DNA of 64,000 nt. It comes from Runella rosea (GTDB lineage Bacteria; Bacteroidota; Bacteroidia; Cytophagales; Spirosomataceae). The position numbers and the translations under genes are program-made. The notes beneath the pieces were generated by a model. The model saw nothing but the letters and a program-made list of their open reading frames with translations, searched no databases and was not told the DNA's origin. Below are positions 1 through 8,123 of the stretch, one piece after another. Position 1 is the stretch's first letter. Each line of letters begins with the position of its first letter. The DNA lies in the NCBI RefSeq assembly GCF_003325355.1, contig NZ_CP030850.1, positions 6,709,001-6,773,000 of the forward strand, written 5' to 3'.

Positions 1-2
1 TG

Positions 3-1244
3 AATTATTACGGCGGTAATTATTCGTTCTACATCGAAGAAAAAGCCCTTCGTAACGAAATTCAAAAAGGCGCTTATGAGAACCAACAGGCCAAAATTCG
101 CCAAACGGAGCGTTTTATTGAGCGTTTTAAGGCCAAAGCAACCAAGGCCAAACAAGCCCAAAGTCGCGCCAAAATGTTGGATAGAATGGACCGAGTAGAG
201 GCGGTGGTCGATGAAAATGCAAAAGTGCATTTTCGATTCCAGTTTACCACCCAGCCTGGGCGCCATGTGCTGCAACTCGAAAACGTGTCGAAAGCCTACG
301 GAGATAAAGAAATCCTCAAAAATACCAGTATTTCGATGGAGCGGGGTGACAAAATCGCCCTCATTGGAGCCAATGGAAAAGGAAAATCGACCCTCCTGAG
401 GGTCATTGCTGGCACCGAACCCATTGAGGGTGAGCGGCGTTTAGGTCATAACGTACTTTTTACGTTTTATGCTCAGCACCAATTGGAATCACTGAATATT
501 GAGCATACGATTCTGGAAGAACTTAAATATGCCAACCCAACCAAGAGTGAAACGGAATGTCGGACCATTTTGGGCTGTTTTTTGTTTACGGGAGAGGATG
601 TTTTCAAAAAAATAAAGGTTCTTTCTGGAGGGGAAAAATCGCGCGTAGCGTTGGCGAAAGTGCTGGTGTCGGAAGCTAATTTCTTGTTGCTCGATGAGCC
701 TACCAACCACTTAGATATGCAATCGGTCAATATTTTGATTCAGGCGCTGCGCCAGTACGAAGGCTCTTTTGTGGTGGTTTCACACGACAGGTTTTTTGTG
801 GAAGCTATAGCGAGTAAGATTTGGTACATCGACAATCGCGAAGTGAAAGAATACCCAGGCACGTATCAGGAATACGAATGGTGGCAGGAAGAGCGGGGAG
901 AAGAAGAAACAGCCAAAGGAAAAGAGGCTGTTATGACGAGCTTGGCATCGATGAACGCCGTAAAAACCGCGCCAGCGGCTACTGCGGCGCCGTCGAAAAA
1001 TGGGAGTTCAAACGGGCAGGCGCTCAAACAGCTTCAAAATAAAGTGAATCAGCTCGAAAAAGAGATTGATGAATTAGAAAAGCGTAAAACGGAAATAGAA
1101 GAGAAATTGGCGGATGAATCGGTTTACAGTAACCCGACCAAGTTGGCCGAACTCAACCGTCAATACGCTGACATCAAGCAAAAAATAAATAAATCTACCG
1201 AGAACTGGGAGCAGGCAGTGCTGGAGGTGGATGCGTTGGGATAG
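3..1244 (+). CDS. ABC-F family ATPase, C-terminal part (cut by left edge)
   Basis: The reading frame is open from the first complete codon, so the gene begins before the window; the first ATP-binding domain is missing. What is seen is the inter-domain linker with the ABC-F signature NYYGGNYSFY, then a complete second nucleotide-binding domain with Walker A GANGKGKST, signature LSGGEKSR and Walker B LLLDEPTNHLD, then a charged C-terminal coiled coil. ABC-F proteins lack membrane segments and act on ribosomes in translation or antibiotic protection; the C-terminal coiled coil suggests the Uup/EttA-like branch but the subgroup cannot be fixed from half a protein. An ATG at 174 is internal to the frame and not the start. 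Confidence 0.93.
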   Translation, partial: NYYGGNYSFYIEEKALRNEIQKGAYENQQAKIRQTERFIERFKAKATKAKQAQSRAKMLDRMDRVEAVVDENAKVHFRFQFTTQPGRHVLQLENVSKAYGDKEILKNTSISMERGDKIALIGANGKGKSTLLRVIAGTEPIEGERRLGHNVLFTFYAQHQLESLNIEHTILEELKYANPTKSETECRTILGCFLFTGEDVFKKIKVLSGGEKSRVALAKVLVSEANFLLLDEPTNHLDMQSVNILIQALRQYEGSFVVVSHDRFFVEAIASKIWYIDNREVKEYPGTYQEYEWWQEERGEEETAKGKEAVMTSLASMNAVKTAPAATAAPSKNGSSNGQALKQLQNKVNQLEKEIDELEKRKTEIEEKLADESVYSNPTKLAELNRQYADIKQKINKSTENWEQAVLEVDALG

Positions 1245-1263
1245 AAATGCAACGTCTGTGTGT

Positions 1264-1296
1264 AACGTCGGCGAGGTTCAAAACCTCGCCGACGTT
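1264..1296. repeat. Perfect intergenic hairpin, 15-bp arms
   Basis: Arms AACGTCGGCGAGGTT and AACCTCGCCGACGTT enclose a 3-nt loop. It sits between the convergent ABC-F gene and the receiver-CRP gene and may serve as a two-way terminator, but no run of T follows either arm. The inner part (AGGTT/TTG/AACCT read on the minus strand) resembles the hairpins at 19874-19938, which suggests a dispersed palindromic element. Confidence 0.7.
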
Positions 1297-1309
1297 TGTG
1301 ACGTTCGGA

Positions 1310-2368
1310 TTAGTTTCTCATTCGGGCCAGTTTTTCATAATCTAGCACCGTGATGAGACTACCTTTCATTTCGATGAGCGATTCTTCTTTGAAATCTGAC
1401 AGGGTACGAATCACCGTCTCAGTAGCCGTTCCTACAATACTGGCTAAATCTTCGCGGGTAATGGCAATGGCAAAATGCTTGGTTTTGTCCTCTTGATAGC
1501 GATTGGCTAGCATAATGAGCGATTCGGCTACGCGTTTGCGTACCGAGTTATAGGCCAATTTGAGCAGGCGCTCTTCACGCTCTCGTACTTCATTGGAAAG
1601 AATTTTTATAAATTTTGAGGCTACATCGCGGTTGTTGTACAACAATGAATTAAACTCGTCTTTGGGAATAATCACCACTTCACTGTCTTGAAGCGTAACC
1701 GCAGAGTCTTGGTAGGCGATGTTTTCTAGTAAATCCAAATACCCAAAAAAATCACCGGGCTTGTGCAGTTCGATAATGTATTCTTTCCCAAATTCGTTGG
1801 TTTTAAAATTCTTTACTTTACCGCTTTTTAAAAAATAAACCGCGTTTGGATAATTGCCTTCCGAATAAATAATCTCCCGTTTCTTAAAGAGCTTCGTTTT
1901 CTTATTTTCCGAAAGTTTTTTGAGTGATTCAAAAGACTTTGCTTCGTTCAAAAATTGGTAAAGACCCTCTTCTGTCCGTGAATATTCCGTTTTTAGCAGG
2001 TTGTTTTTTCGCAGGCGCGTTTCAACGGCACTTAATAGCTCCACATCGTCGTAGGGTTTGGTGAGGTAATCATCGGCCCCCAGGGTCATCCCTTTACGAT
2101 AGTCGTTTTTTTCGGCCTTTGCGGTTAGAAAAATAAACGGAATACTGGCCGTAGAAGGTTCTTTGCTCAGTAAATGAAGCACACCATACCCGTCCAGTTC
2201 AGGCATCATAATATCGCAGATGATGAGGTCTGGACTGCTCTCTTGTGCCAGTTTAATGCCTTGTTTGCCGTTTTCTGCCGTTATCACATTATAGTGGGCC
2301 AACTCCAGAATTTCGGTTGTATTATCCCGCATATCGGGATTGTCTTCTATCAACAGGATTGTTTTCAT
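1310..2368 (-). CDS. Response regulator with C-terminal CRP/FNR-type DNA-binding module
   Basis: 352 residues. Residues 1-120 are a CheY-like receiver (acidic pocket ED, phospho-acceptor Asp52 in ICDIMMPELDG, Lys in YLTKPYDD). Residues about 155-270 form a cyclic-nucleotide-binding-like beta barrel (KKREIIYSEG, KPGDFFG). The C-terminus is a CRP-type winged helix-turn-helix, with recognition helix TATETVIRTL; Glu317 and Arg321 match the Glu/Arg pair with which CRP and FNR read the TGA core. Only one Cys is present, so it cannot carry an FNR-type Fe-S cluster and probably takes its signal from the kinase encoded 6 bp upstream. Likely job (inference): activator of the nearby hemN and cco genes through the palindromes listed below. 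Confidence 0.92.
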   Translation of the reverse strand: MKTILLIEDNPDMRDNTTEILELAHYNVITAENGKQGIKLAQESSPDLIICDIMMPELDGYGVLHLLSKEPSTASIPFIFLTAKAEKNDYRKGMTLGADDYLTKPYDDVELLSAVETRLRKNNLLKTEYSRTEEGLYQFLNEAKSFESLKKLSENKKTKLFKKREIIYSEGNYPNAVYFLKSGKVKNFKTNEFGKEYIIELHKPGDFFGYLDLLENIAYQDSAVTLQDSEVVIIPKDEFNSLLYNNRDVASKFIKILSNEVREREERLLKLAYNSVRKRVAESLIMLANRYQEDKTKHFAIAITREDLASIVGTATETVIRTLSDFKEESLIEMKGSLITVLDYEKLARMRN

Positions 2369-2374
2369 TTACTA

Positions 2375-3613
2375 TTAAGTGGGAAGTACAAGAGAAACAC
2401 GGGTGCCTTCGTTGAGCTTACTGTCAAGGTGAATATTTCCATTCATCAACTGAACATATTTGTATACGATGTTGAGTCCCAGTCCAGTTCCTTGAATTGT
2501 TCCTGAATTTTGCGCCCTAAAAAATCGGTCAAACACATAAGGAATATCTTGCTCTGGAATACCAATTCCTTGGTCCCGAATGACGATATTTAATGTTGAA
2601 TCAACTTTTGCAGTGTTTAAAAAAATGTCTTTTCCTTCGCCCGAATATTTTGCGGCATTGGAAATAAGGTTGATGAGAACATTTTTGAGCAAATGACGGT
2701 CAACACACACCTCCGAATCGCCAGTGTGTATATATTGAACCTGTTGGTTTTCCTTACACACCGAACGGAGTTCGTCTACCATTTCTTTGCAAAATTCGTA
2801 AAGATTAAACACCACTGGCACGTTGCGAATTTGGCCTTCTTCCAGTTTTCCCAACGATAAGAAATCATTCAAGATTTCGGTCAGATTATTAACCGTCGAT
2901 TTTATGCGTTGAACGTGTTTTTGACGTTTCTCATCTTCTTCGCTGTGGACGTAACGTCCAATCAATGAGGCTGATGACAAGATTGTGGCCAAAGGAGTGC
3001 GAAACTCGTGTGAGGCAATGGTCACGAATTTTGTTTTCATATCGTTCAGTTGGCGCTCTTTTTCAAGGGCTCGCATTACTTCCTGCTTCGATTGTTCGAG
3101 TTCTTCCATTGCTCGGGCCAGCTCACGAGTACGTTGTTCGACCCGTTTTTCTAAGTCAGCGTTTAGGTTTTGGATTTCGTGGTGGGCTTCAAGCAGCGCA
3201 ACTTCTTGTTTTTTTCGTTCCGAAATATCAATGATAAAACTGACGATGTAGTCGCCGTCGCTGGTACTAAACGGACTCAGACTTACCTCTACCGGAAACT
3301 CGCTATCATCTTTGCGTTTGGCTTTTAAATCAAAATTGCCGCCCATGCTTCTGGCTTTGGGTTGCTGGGCGTAATTCATGCGGTGATCAACGTGCTTTTT
3401 TGCGTACCGTTGAGGAATAAGGGTCTCAATTTTCTTGCCGAGCAATTCTCCTTCATCATACCCAAACAGCGCCTGTGCCTTTGGATTTACCAATTGAATT
3501 TCTCCCCATGAATCTACCACAATAATCCCCTCTGTTGCACTTTTAAAGAGTGCATGTAACATTTCGACGTGTCTTCTCATCGCTTGGGTTTGCTGAATAA
3601 ATACTTCTAACAT
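2375..3613 (-). CDS. PAS-domain sensor histidine kinase, FixL-like layout
   Basis: 412 residues with no clear membrane segment, so probably cytoplasmic. A PAS domain (about 20-135) is followed by a coiled coil (135-190), a HisKA domain with phospho-accepting His202 in SHEFRTPLA, and a HATPase with N box NVLINLISNAAKY and G boxes DQGIGIP and GTGLGL. The PAS segment LIPQRYAKKH aligns with the FixL haem-binding region: His74 falls where FixL has its proximal haem ligand. The distal Arg of FixL is replaced by Phe94 and non-haem PAS domains can share this motif, so haem binding is only a possibility. It lies 6 bp from the receiver-CRP gene and forms an operon with it. Confidence 0.92.
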   Translation of the reverse strand: MLEVFIQQTQAMRRHVEMLHALFKSATEGIIVVDSWGEIQLVNPKAQALFGYDEGELLGKKIETLIPQRYAKKHVDHRMNYAQQPKARSMGGNFDLKAKRKDDSEFPVEVSLSPFSTSDGDYIVSFIIDISERKKQEVALLEAHHEIQNLNADLEKRVEQRTRELARAMEELEQSKQEVMRALEKERQLNDMKTKFVTIASHEFRTPLATILSSASLIGRYVHSEEDEKRQKHVQRIKSTVNNLTEILNDFLSLGKLEEGQIRNVPVVFNLYEFCKEMVDELRSVCKENQQVQYIHTGDSEVCVDRHLLKNVLINLISNAAKYSGEGKDIFLNTAKVDSTLNIVIRDQGIGIPEQDIPYVFDRFFRAQNSGTIQGTGLGLNIVYKYVQLMNGNIHLDSKLNEGTRVSLVLPT

Positions 3614-3758
3614 ACCAAATACGGTGGTTATTGTGATTTTTGCAAGTGTTAATTGTATAGGTATATAAAATAGTCAATATTTTATTGGCTATTTTGTTGA
3701 TATACAGATGGTTGAAAATTTTTTACACAAAATCATCCCTAAAAGCTCAGCCGTGATT

Positions 3759-5120
3759 TTAAAACACCTGACTGAAGATTGCCGTCTGTGGAATGTCATT
3801 CCAAAGGCGGGCATCGAAAGCCATACTGATGTTGCGTATAAAATTTCTCCCTTTTTCAGTAACGGTAAGATGATACGGCTCGATAATAACCAACTCATCT
3901 TTTTCAGGTTCTTCTAATCTTGTAAGGGCATCATATAGTTCTTTACACTGCTCTTTAGAATCGTACCAAGACGTTTCAAAATTGCACATCAATCGTTGGA
4001 TGTGACGGCGCAGTATCAGGTCTTCGCGGGTTAGCACGTGGCCTCTAAACAAAGGAAGTTCGTTGGATTTCAGTCGTTCGTAATACTTCTCAACGGTCTT
4101 TTCATTTTGTGCATAGCCCCACCAACAATCACTAATGGCTGATACGCCCAGACCAATCAGCAAATTGGTTTGGGTGGTGGTATAACCCATAAAATTGCGA
4201 TGGAGGCGTTTTTGTTGAACGGCTTCGTAGAGACCATCTGTCGGTAAAGAAAAATGATCCATACCGATGTCGGTATAACCAGCTGTTTCTAAAGCTTCCC
4301 GACAATTGTCGTAAATCGCCAGTTTTTTGGCGGCATCGGGCAAATCCATTTCCGTAAACTTACGCTGTCCGGGTTTTACCCAAGGCACGTGTGCGTAGCT
4401 GTAAAGTGCAATCCGGTCGGGGCGCAATTGAATCACTTCATTGATAGTCTTTGCCACGGTACTGATTTGTTGCTGGGGCAACCCATACACTAAATCATAA
4501 TTGACCGAATTGTAACCGATTTCGCGTGCTTTTTCGGTCAGGTGTTGCACCTGTTCGTAGGTTTGCGGACGGTTGATAAGTTCTAAAACAATCGGGTTAA
4601 AGTCTTGTACTCCAATACTTATGCGTCGAAAGCCAACTTCGTAAAGCGCTGCCAAGTGCTCATCGGTCGTATTTGCGGGATGTGCTTCAAAGCCAAATTC
4701 GGAATCGGGGTGAACATCGGCCTTTTCGAGCAAGCCATTAATGAGTCTTTTTAGGTTTTCGGGACTAAAAAAAGTAGGAGTACCTCCGCCCAAGTGAATT
4801 TCCCGCAGTTGGGGACGAGTAGGTAAAAAATCAGTGTAAAGTTGCCATTCTTTCAACAGCGCATCAATATAGGGGTGCTCTACTTTGTGATTGACCGTGA
4901 TGCGGGTATTGCAGCCGCAATAGGTGCAAAGACGCTCGCAAAATGGCAAATGTATATATAAGCTAATGCCCTGAGTGGCGTTGCTTACTTCAAAAGTATC
5001 GTTTACGAGGTTTTTCCAACGCTCGTCAGTTACAGGTGTTTTATCCCAATAAGGCACCGTGGGGTAACTCGTATAGCGCGGGCCTGGGACATTATATTTT
5101 TGTAAGAGTTGACTGTTCAT
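3759..5120 (-). CDS. hemN: Oxygen-independent coproporphyrinogen III oxidase (radical SAM)
   Basis: 453 residues, full length for HemN. The N-terminal start NSQLLQKYNVPGPRYTSYPT is typical, and the radical-SAM cluster motif reads CERLCTYCGC; GGGTPTFF is the SAM-binding glycine motif. The enzyme decarboxylates coproporphyrinogen III to protoporphyrinogen IX without oxygen, so it supplies haem when oxygen is short. It is transcribed toward the kinase/regulator operon, 145 bp away, and has an FNR-like palindrome 56 bp before its start codon. Its placement near the high-affinity cbb3 oxidase, itself a haem protein, fits a shared microaerobic programme. Confidence 0.96.
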   Translation of the reverse strand: MNSQLLQKYNVPGPRYTSYPTVPYWDKTPVTDERWKNLVNDTFEVSNATQGISLYIHLPFCERLCTYCGCNTRITVNHKVEHPYIDALLKEWQLYTDFLPTRPQLREIHLGGGTPTFFSPENLKRLINGLLEKADVHPDSEFGFEAHPANTTDEHLAALYEVGFRRISIGVQDFNPIVLELINRPQTYEQVQHLTEKAREIGYNSVNYDLVYGLPQQQISTVAKTINEVIQLRPDRIALYSYAHVPWVKPGQRKFTEMDLPDAAKKLAIYDNCREALETAGYTDIGMDHFSLPTDGLYEAVQQKRLHRNFMGYTTTQTNLLIGLGVSAISDCWWGYAQNEKTVEKYYERLKSNELPLFRGHVLTREDLILRRHIQRLMCNFETSWYDSKEQCKELYDALTRLEEPEKDELVIIEPYHLTVTEKGRNFIRNISMAFDARLWNDIPQTAIFSQVF

Positions 5121-5445
5121 GGTGAATACTGAAAGGTAACTTTATCAAAAATCAACTTCTTTGGCCGAGTAAAATATGATAATCGTCATGTATAGCTAAA
5201 AACCGTCATGAGAATATGAAGAGAAAAATCGCGGCTATTCTTTATAAAAAGAAGATGTGATTAGTTGTAATCTGTTGATTAACAGGGGTTAATGTGATGG
5301 AGTAGATTGACAGCCGAGCCAGTGAAGGGTAATGCTATGAAGCATAGGGGTTGAATCACAACCCGGAAATGTAACAAAAGTCACTGTGCGTTATTCGCCG
5401 TGACAAACGGGGATTGTAACCAAATAAAGAAGCAGGAACGTAGGA
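5121..5445. other. Intergenic region holding the hemN promoter
   Basis: About 325 bp separate hemN from the PIN gene. Apart from the palindrome at 5176-5189, a weak -7-like box (TACCTTTC on the minus strand, 5131-5138) can be seen just before hemN. The half-site word CGTCATG is repeated at 5184-5190 and 5204-5210. I see no gene or RNA structure in the rest. Confidence 0.5.
5176..5189. promoter_or_regulatory. FNR-geometry palindrome before hemN
   Basis: ATGAT-AATC-GTCAT: two TGA-type half-sites around a 4-nt spacer, the same spacing as FNR (TTGAT-N4-ATCAA). It ends 56 bp upstream of the hemN ATG. It matches the TGA(C/T)-N4-(A/G)TCA pattern found before ccoS and ccoI. Assignment to the receiver-CRP regulator is inference. 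Confidence 0.55.
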
Positions 5446-5898
5446 TTAAGGTTGAAAAAAGGCAGGGGTGATTTTGCGAAGATTTAGAAAACTGTCTTGT
5501 AGATGGTCAAAGTCTCCGTCGGTGGTGACAAGCTCAAGATTGAGAAGCGAGGCCGTAGCCGCAATCCATAAGTCGTTTTTACCCATATTTCGTGGAGTGC
5601 GAAAAGGGTAATGTGTATAATCTGGATGGTTGCGTTGACTGTAAGCATCTATACCAACGTAAGAAGGTAACAGAATATCGCTTATGTCAATTACCCGGAC
5701 AATGTTCAAAAACGTTTCCAGACGTCCTGATTTTACCTCATTCCAGCCCTTTCGATAGGCAATAGATTGAATTTCGGCTACATTTACAAAGGAAATATAA
5801 ATTAATTGGTCGTCAGGATTGAGCTTTTTGAGAAGCTCCAAACCTCCTTCTTTGCGAGTTACCTGAAGAATAATATTGGTATCAAAAAGCAAATTCAT
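5446..5898 (-). CDS. PIN-domain ribonuclease, putative VapC-like toxin
   Basis: 150 residues. The N-terminus MNLLFDTNII carries the first PIN acidic residue (Asp6), EIQ in NVAEIQSIAY gives the conserved Glu, and GKNDLWIAATA plus TTDGDFDHL give the later acidic residues of the active site. PIN toxins of type II systems cleave RNA with Mg2+. The start codon overlaps the stop of the upstream small gene by one base (TAATG), a usual layout for toxin-antitoxin pairs. The pair lies among gene remnants between hemN and the cco operon, so it may be a recent arrival. Confidence 0.85.
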   Translation of the reverse strand: MNLLFDTNIILQVTRKEGGLELLKKLNPDDQLIYISFVNVAEIQSIAYRKGWNEVKSGRLETFLNIVRVIDISDILLPSYVGIDAYSQRNHPDYTHYPFRTPRNMGKNDLWIAATASLLNLELVTTDGDFDHLQDSFLNLRKITPAFFQP

Positions 5899-6095
5899 TA
5901 TTTTGAAAGCATTTTGAGGGCTTGTTCGATTTCCTCGTTCGTAAGCCCCTCTCCTTTGATGTCGTAGAGCTTCTTGGGATCATAGCCGGTCTGTTTACCA
6001 AATGCAGTCGTACCTCCTGCCGCAAGAATCTCTTCGGCAGCGTAGGTTTTGGGAAGTTTGAGAAAATAAGGCTTGGTTATTGTTTTTGCTTTCAT
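5898..6095 (-). CDS. Small protein upstream of PIN toxin, putative antitoxin
   Basis: 65 residues, overlapping the PIN gene by one base. I recognise no classical DNA-binding fold; residues about 20-65 (AAEEILAAGGTTAFGKQTGY, then TNEEIEQALKML) suggest a C-terminal helix that could bind the toxin. Similar short proteins are found ahead of PIN toxins in Bacteroidetes. The antitoxin role rests on size, order and overlap, not on a domain. Confidence 0.6.
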   Translation of the reverse strand: MKAKTITKPYFLKLPKTYAAEEILAAGGTTAFGKQTGYDPKKLYDIKGEGLTNEEIEQALKMLSK

Positions 6096-6187
6096 TGGTA
6101 ATGCTGTTAAGAACTTAAAAAAGCAATGCAGGTTCGTTGAACAAAGCCTGTAATGCGAAAATACAAAACTGAAACGATTTTACAAAA

Positions 6188-6379
6188 ATGCCCTATCCTA
6201 CCATTGGTGAATACAAAGATGCCATCCGATTGGCCGAACATAGTTTTGGTAGCCTCACTCACCTGCGTCTGGAGTATGACGCTACGGGTGCCCTGCATTT
6301 TAGTTCAGGTAACTTTGCCGTAGTGTTTAAGATGCGAGATACCCGTACCAACCGCCCCATAGCAGTAAAATATCTATGA
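6188..6379 (+). pseudogene. Remnant of a Ser/Thr protein kinase N-terminus
   Basis: 63 codons ending at a stop right where the kinase domain should begin. The stretch SSGNFAVVFKMRDTRTNRPI followed by AVKYL looks like the glycine-rich loop and the lysine strand (AxK) of a eukaryotic-type kinase, preceded by the leader YPTIGEYKDAIRLAEHSFGS that I associate with such kinases in Bacteroidetes. Everything after the AVK lysine (HRD, DFG) is absent. It is read here as a truncated gene; expression as a short peptide is not excluded. Confidence 0.6.
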
Positions 6380-6383
6380 TGAA

Positions 6384-6536
6384 ATGAAGATAGTGGATAC
6401 TAACGAAAGAACCGCTTTAACAGTGGAGGAGTTTGTGAAAAGTGTCAATGCGAGTTATTTGGAAAAAGTTTACTCAAAATTGGAAATGAGAGTGTTTAAA
6501 GTAAATTTGGTAGATAAGAAAAATGCCAGCTTTTGA
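6384..6536 (+). CDS. Short ORF of unknown function (50 aa)
   Basis: ATG at 6384, 5 bases after the kinase-remnant stop, gives a 50-residue product beginning MKIVDTNERTALTVEEFVKS and ending KNASF. It is rich in Lys, Glu and Val with no membrane segment. The stop lies inside a hairpin (ATGCCAGC/GCTGGCAT, 6523-6543). I do not recognise it; it may be the tail of another broken gene or a small antitoxin-like protein. Confidence 0.35.
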   Translation: MKIVDTNERTALTVEEFVKSVNASYLEKVYSKLEMRVFKVNLVDKKNASF

Positions 6537-6555
6537 GGCTGGCATAGAACTATAT

Positions 6556-6879
6556 TTAAGGCCGTTGAGTACTGACTGAAATCTGTTTTTGGGGGCTTTT
6601 AAATTGATTAGTTGGAGTTGATGTTTTCATAATTTCATAGGGTTTAAAGTTGATAAGATTCATTTCCACTACACTCTCTTTCAGTCTTTTTACCTTTTCG
6701 ATTATATGATTTGTATGTAAAACGATACAAATCGTAAAAAACAATATCCAAAAACAGTCCAGCATTGTTTGACGTACTCTCGCGCACCGCGAAGGATCAA
6801 CATCTGCATGAATATGAAAGAAGTTTTTAGGGAAAAAAGTTCTATTTTTTAGATAATCGTGATTATAAACAGTAATCAT
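6556..6879 (-). CDS. Hypothetical small membrane protein, doubtful
   Basis: Open frame of 107 codons starting 14 bases after the stop of the TauE-like gene on the same strand. Residues about 40-62 (CFWILFFTICIVLHTNHII) form one hydrophobic segment followed by a Lys-rich stretch. The first 38 residues look less natural, and a start at 6765 would give a 69-residue single-span protein. No family recognised. It may be a small last gene of the cco operon or a chance frame. Confidence 0.35.
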   Translation of the reverse strand: MITVYNHDYLKNRTFFPKNFFHIHADVDPSRCARVRQTMLDCFWILFFTICIVLHTNHIIEKVKRLKESVVEMNLINFKPYEIMKTSTPTNQFKSPQKQISVSTQRP

Positions 6880-6893
6880 AACCTATGATTGGC

Positions 6894-7595
6894 CTACTTA
6901 ACAGCCCCATGACAAACAGGAATCTCACGGGCTTCCAAACCCAACATCGGCCAGCCTGTCACTTCCAGACCCCTTAAAATCAACAAAATCGCCACGGCGG
7001 CCACAAAAGCGGGCATGAGTCGGCGGGCTTGGTTGCGAAATTTGGTAGATATAAACGTTTTAACAAATGCCACGGCACTCATGGCAGGAATCGTGCCCAC
7101 CCCAAAAAGGGCCATAAATAGTCCCCCCTCCCACGGATTGCCTAGGGCAACGGAACTAATAAGCGCCATGTAGACAAGCCCGCAGGGCAATAATCCATTA
7201 AGCGTGCCGAGCAAAAACAGGGCAGGAAAACTTCGACGGGAAAGTAATGAACTCAACCTTTTTTTTATCCATTGAACTCCTTTTTGTAAGGGTAGAGGAG
7301 CCGAAAGTTGGTCGAGCCAATGCGATGAATACGCGACCGTACCCAACAAAAAAAGGCCCGTTCCGATGGAGAGGCCGCGCTGCAATCCTCCAAAATTTAG
7401 CGCACTGCCCAGAAATCCAAACAACACCCCAAGCAAACTGTATGTAATGGCGCGACCAGCGTTATACATCAAAATCCCCAGCATTTTTCCGAACGTAGAC
7501 CGGTGGTGAACCGGCAACGCCAACGCAATAGGCCCGCACATCCCCACACAGTGGAGACTGCTCATCAGGCCTAATGTAAATGCGAGGTAAAACAT
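6894..7595 (-). CDS. TauE/SafE- or DsbD_2-like membrane protein of the cco locus
   Basis: 233 residues, about six membrane segments. The start MFYLAFTLGLMSSLHCVGMCGPIAL carries the SLHCxGMCGP motif of the UreH/DsbD_2-like group, which is common at the end of cbb3 oxidase loci in Bacteroidetes; the two Cys could handle copper or thiols, but transport substrate is unknown. It follows ccoH by 12 bp on the same strand. A role in oxidase maturation is inferred from place only. Confidence 0.8.
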   Translation of the reverse strand: MFYLAFTLGLMSSLHCVGMCGPIALALPVHHRSTFGKMLGILMYNAGRAITYSLLGVLFGFLGSALNFGGLQRGLSIGTGLFLLGTVAYSSHWLDQLSAPLPLQKGVQWIKKRLSSLLSRRSFPALFLLGTLNGLLPCGLVYMALISSVALGNPWEGGLFMALFGVGTIPAMSAVAFVKTFISTKFRNQARRLMPAFVAAVAILLILRGLEVTGWPMLGLEAREIPVCHGAVK

Positions 7596-7607
7596 GGTAT
7601 TTTTTTA

Positions 7608-8042
7608 CTATAAATTTACAATTCCTTCGTTCCAATACGCCATTTCTCCTGACTTCCAGTCGAATTGGATTTGATAACGCCCCGTAGCGGCATTTTGGGT
7701 TGGAATGAACTGTGTATTCCCTAAATCGGGCTGAATTTTTACGCTGAAATCTTTACTGTTGTCGGAAGGACAATAGAAGTTTACAACACCCCCAATGTTT
7801 TTTAACTCCTTGGGATAGTTGATTTTAACACCAGATTCTGTCACTTCCCAAACCAGAGGAGCTGCCAAGTTTTTGGCGTTTTTGATTTTATCAATTTTAC
7901 CTTGGTATTGGATTTCTTCTTCATAATACTTATCCGTCACCAAGTCTATTTTTTGGACAACACTCATGCCCACCATCGTCAGTATCAACAAGACAAACGA
8001 GCCATACAGAACCCAAATGCCAGTACCCCAAGAGATTTTCAT
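7608..8042 (-). CDS. ccoH: FixH/CcoH family protein for cbb3 oxidase assembly
   Basis: 144 residues from the ATG at 8042 (MKISWGTGIWVLYGSFVLLI), which puts one membrane segment right at the N-terminus as in FixH; the longer frame to 8120 would put 26 odd residues before it. The segment DLVTDKYYEEEIQYQGKID is characteristic of the family, and the C-terminal half is a periplasmic beta domain ending FDWKSGEMAYWNEGIVNL. It assists assembly or stability of the oxidase. It lies between ccoG and the TauE-like gene. Confidence 0.88.
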   Translation of the reverse strand: MKISWGTGIWVLYGSFVLLILTMVGMSVVQKIDLVTDKYYEEEIQYQGKIDKIKNAKNLAAPLVWEVTESGVKINYPKELKNIGGVVNFYCPSDNSKDFSVKIQPDLGNTQFIPTQNAATGRYQIQFDWKSGEMAYWNEGIVNL

Positions 8043-8123
8043 AATTTTATATGTTTTGTAGAGAGTGGTTGGGGGCTGGTAATAGACAGATAAACCAACT
8101 ACTGTTTCACCAGCCACCAATCA

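Noticed and set aside
2375-3613. Firm call of the kinase as the haem sensor FixL
   Set aside because: His74 aligns but the distal Arg is Phe, and the same PAS motif is known in non-haem proteins.
6523-6543. Terminator after the small ORF at 6384
   Set aside because: The 8-bp stem overlaps the stop codon and lacks a T run, so it was noted only with the ORF.
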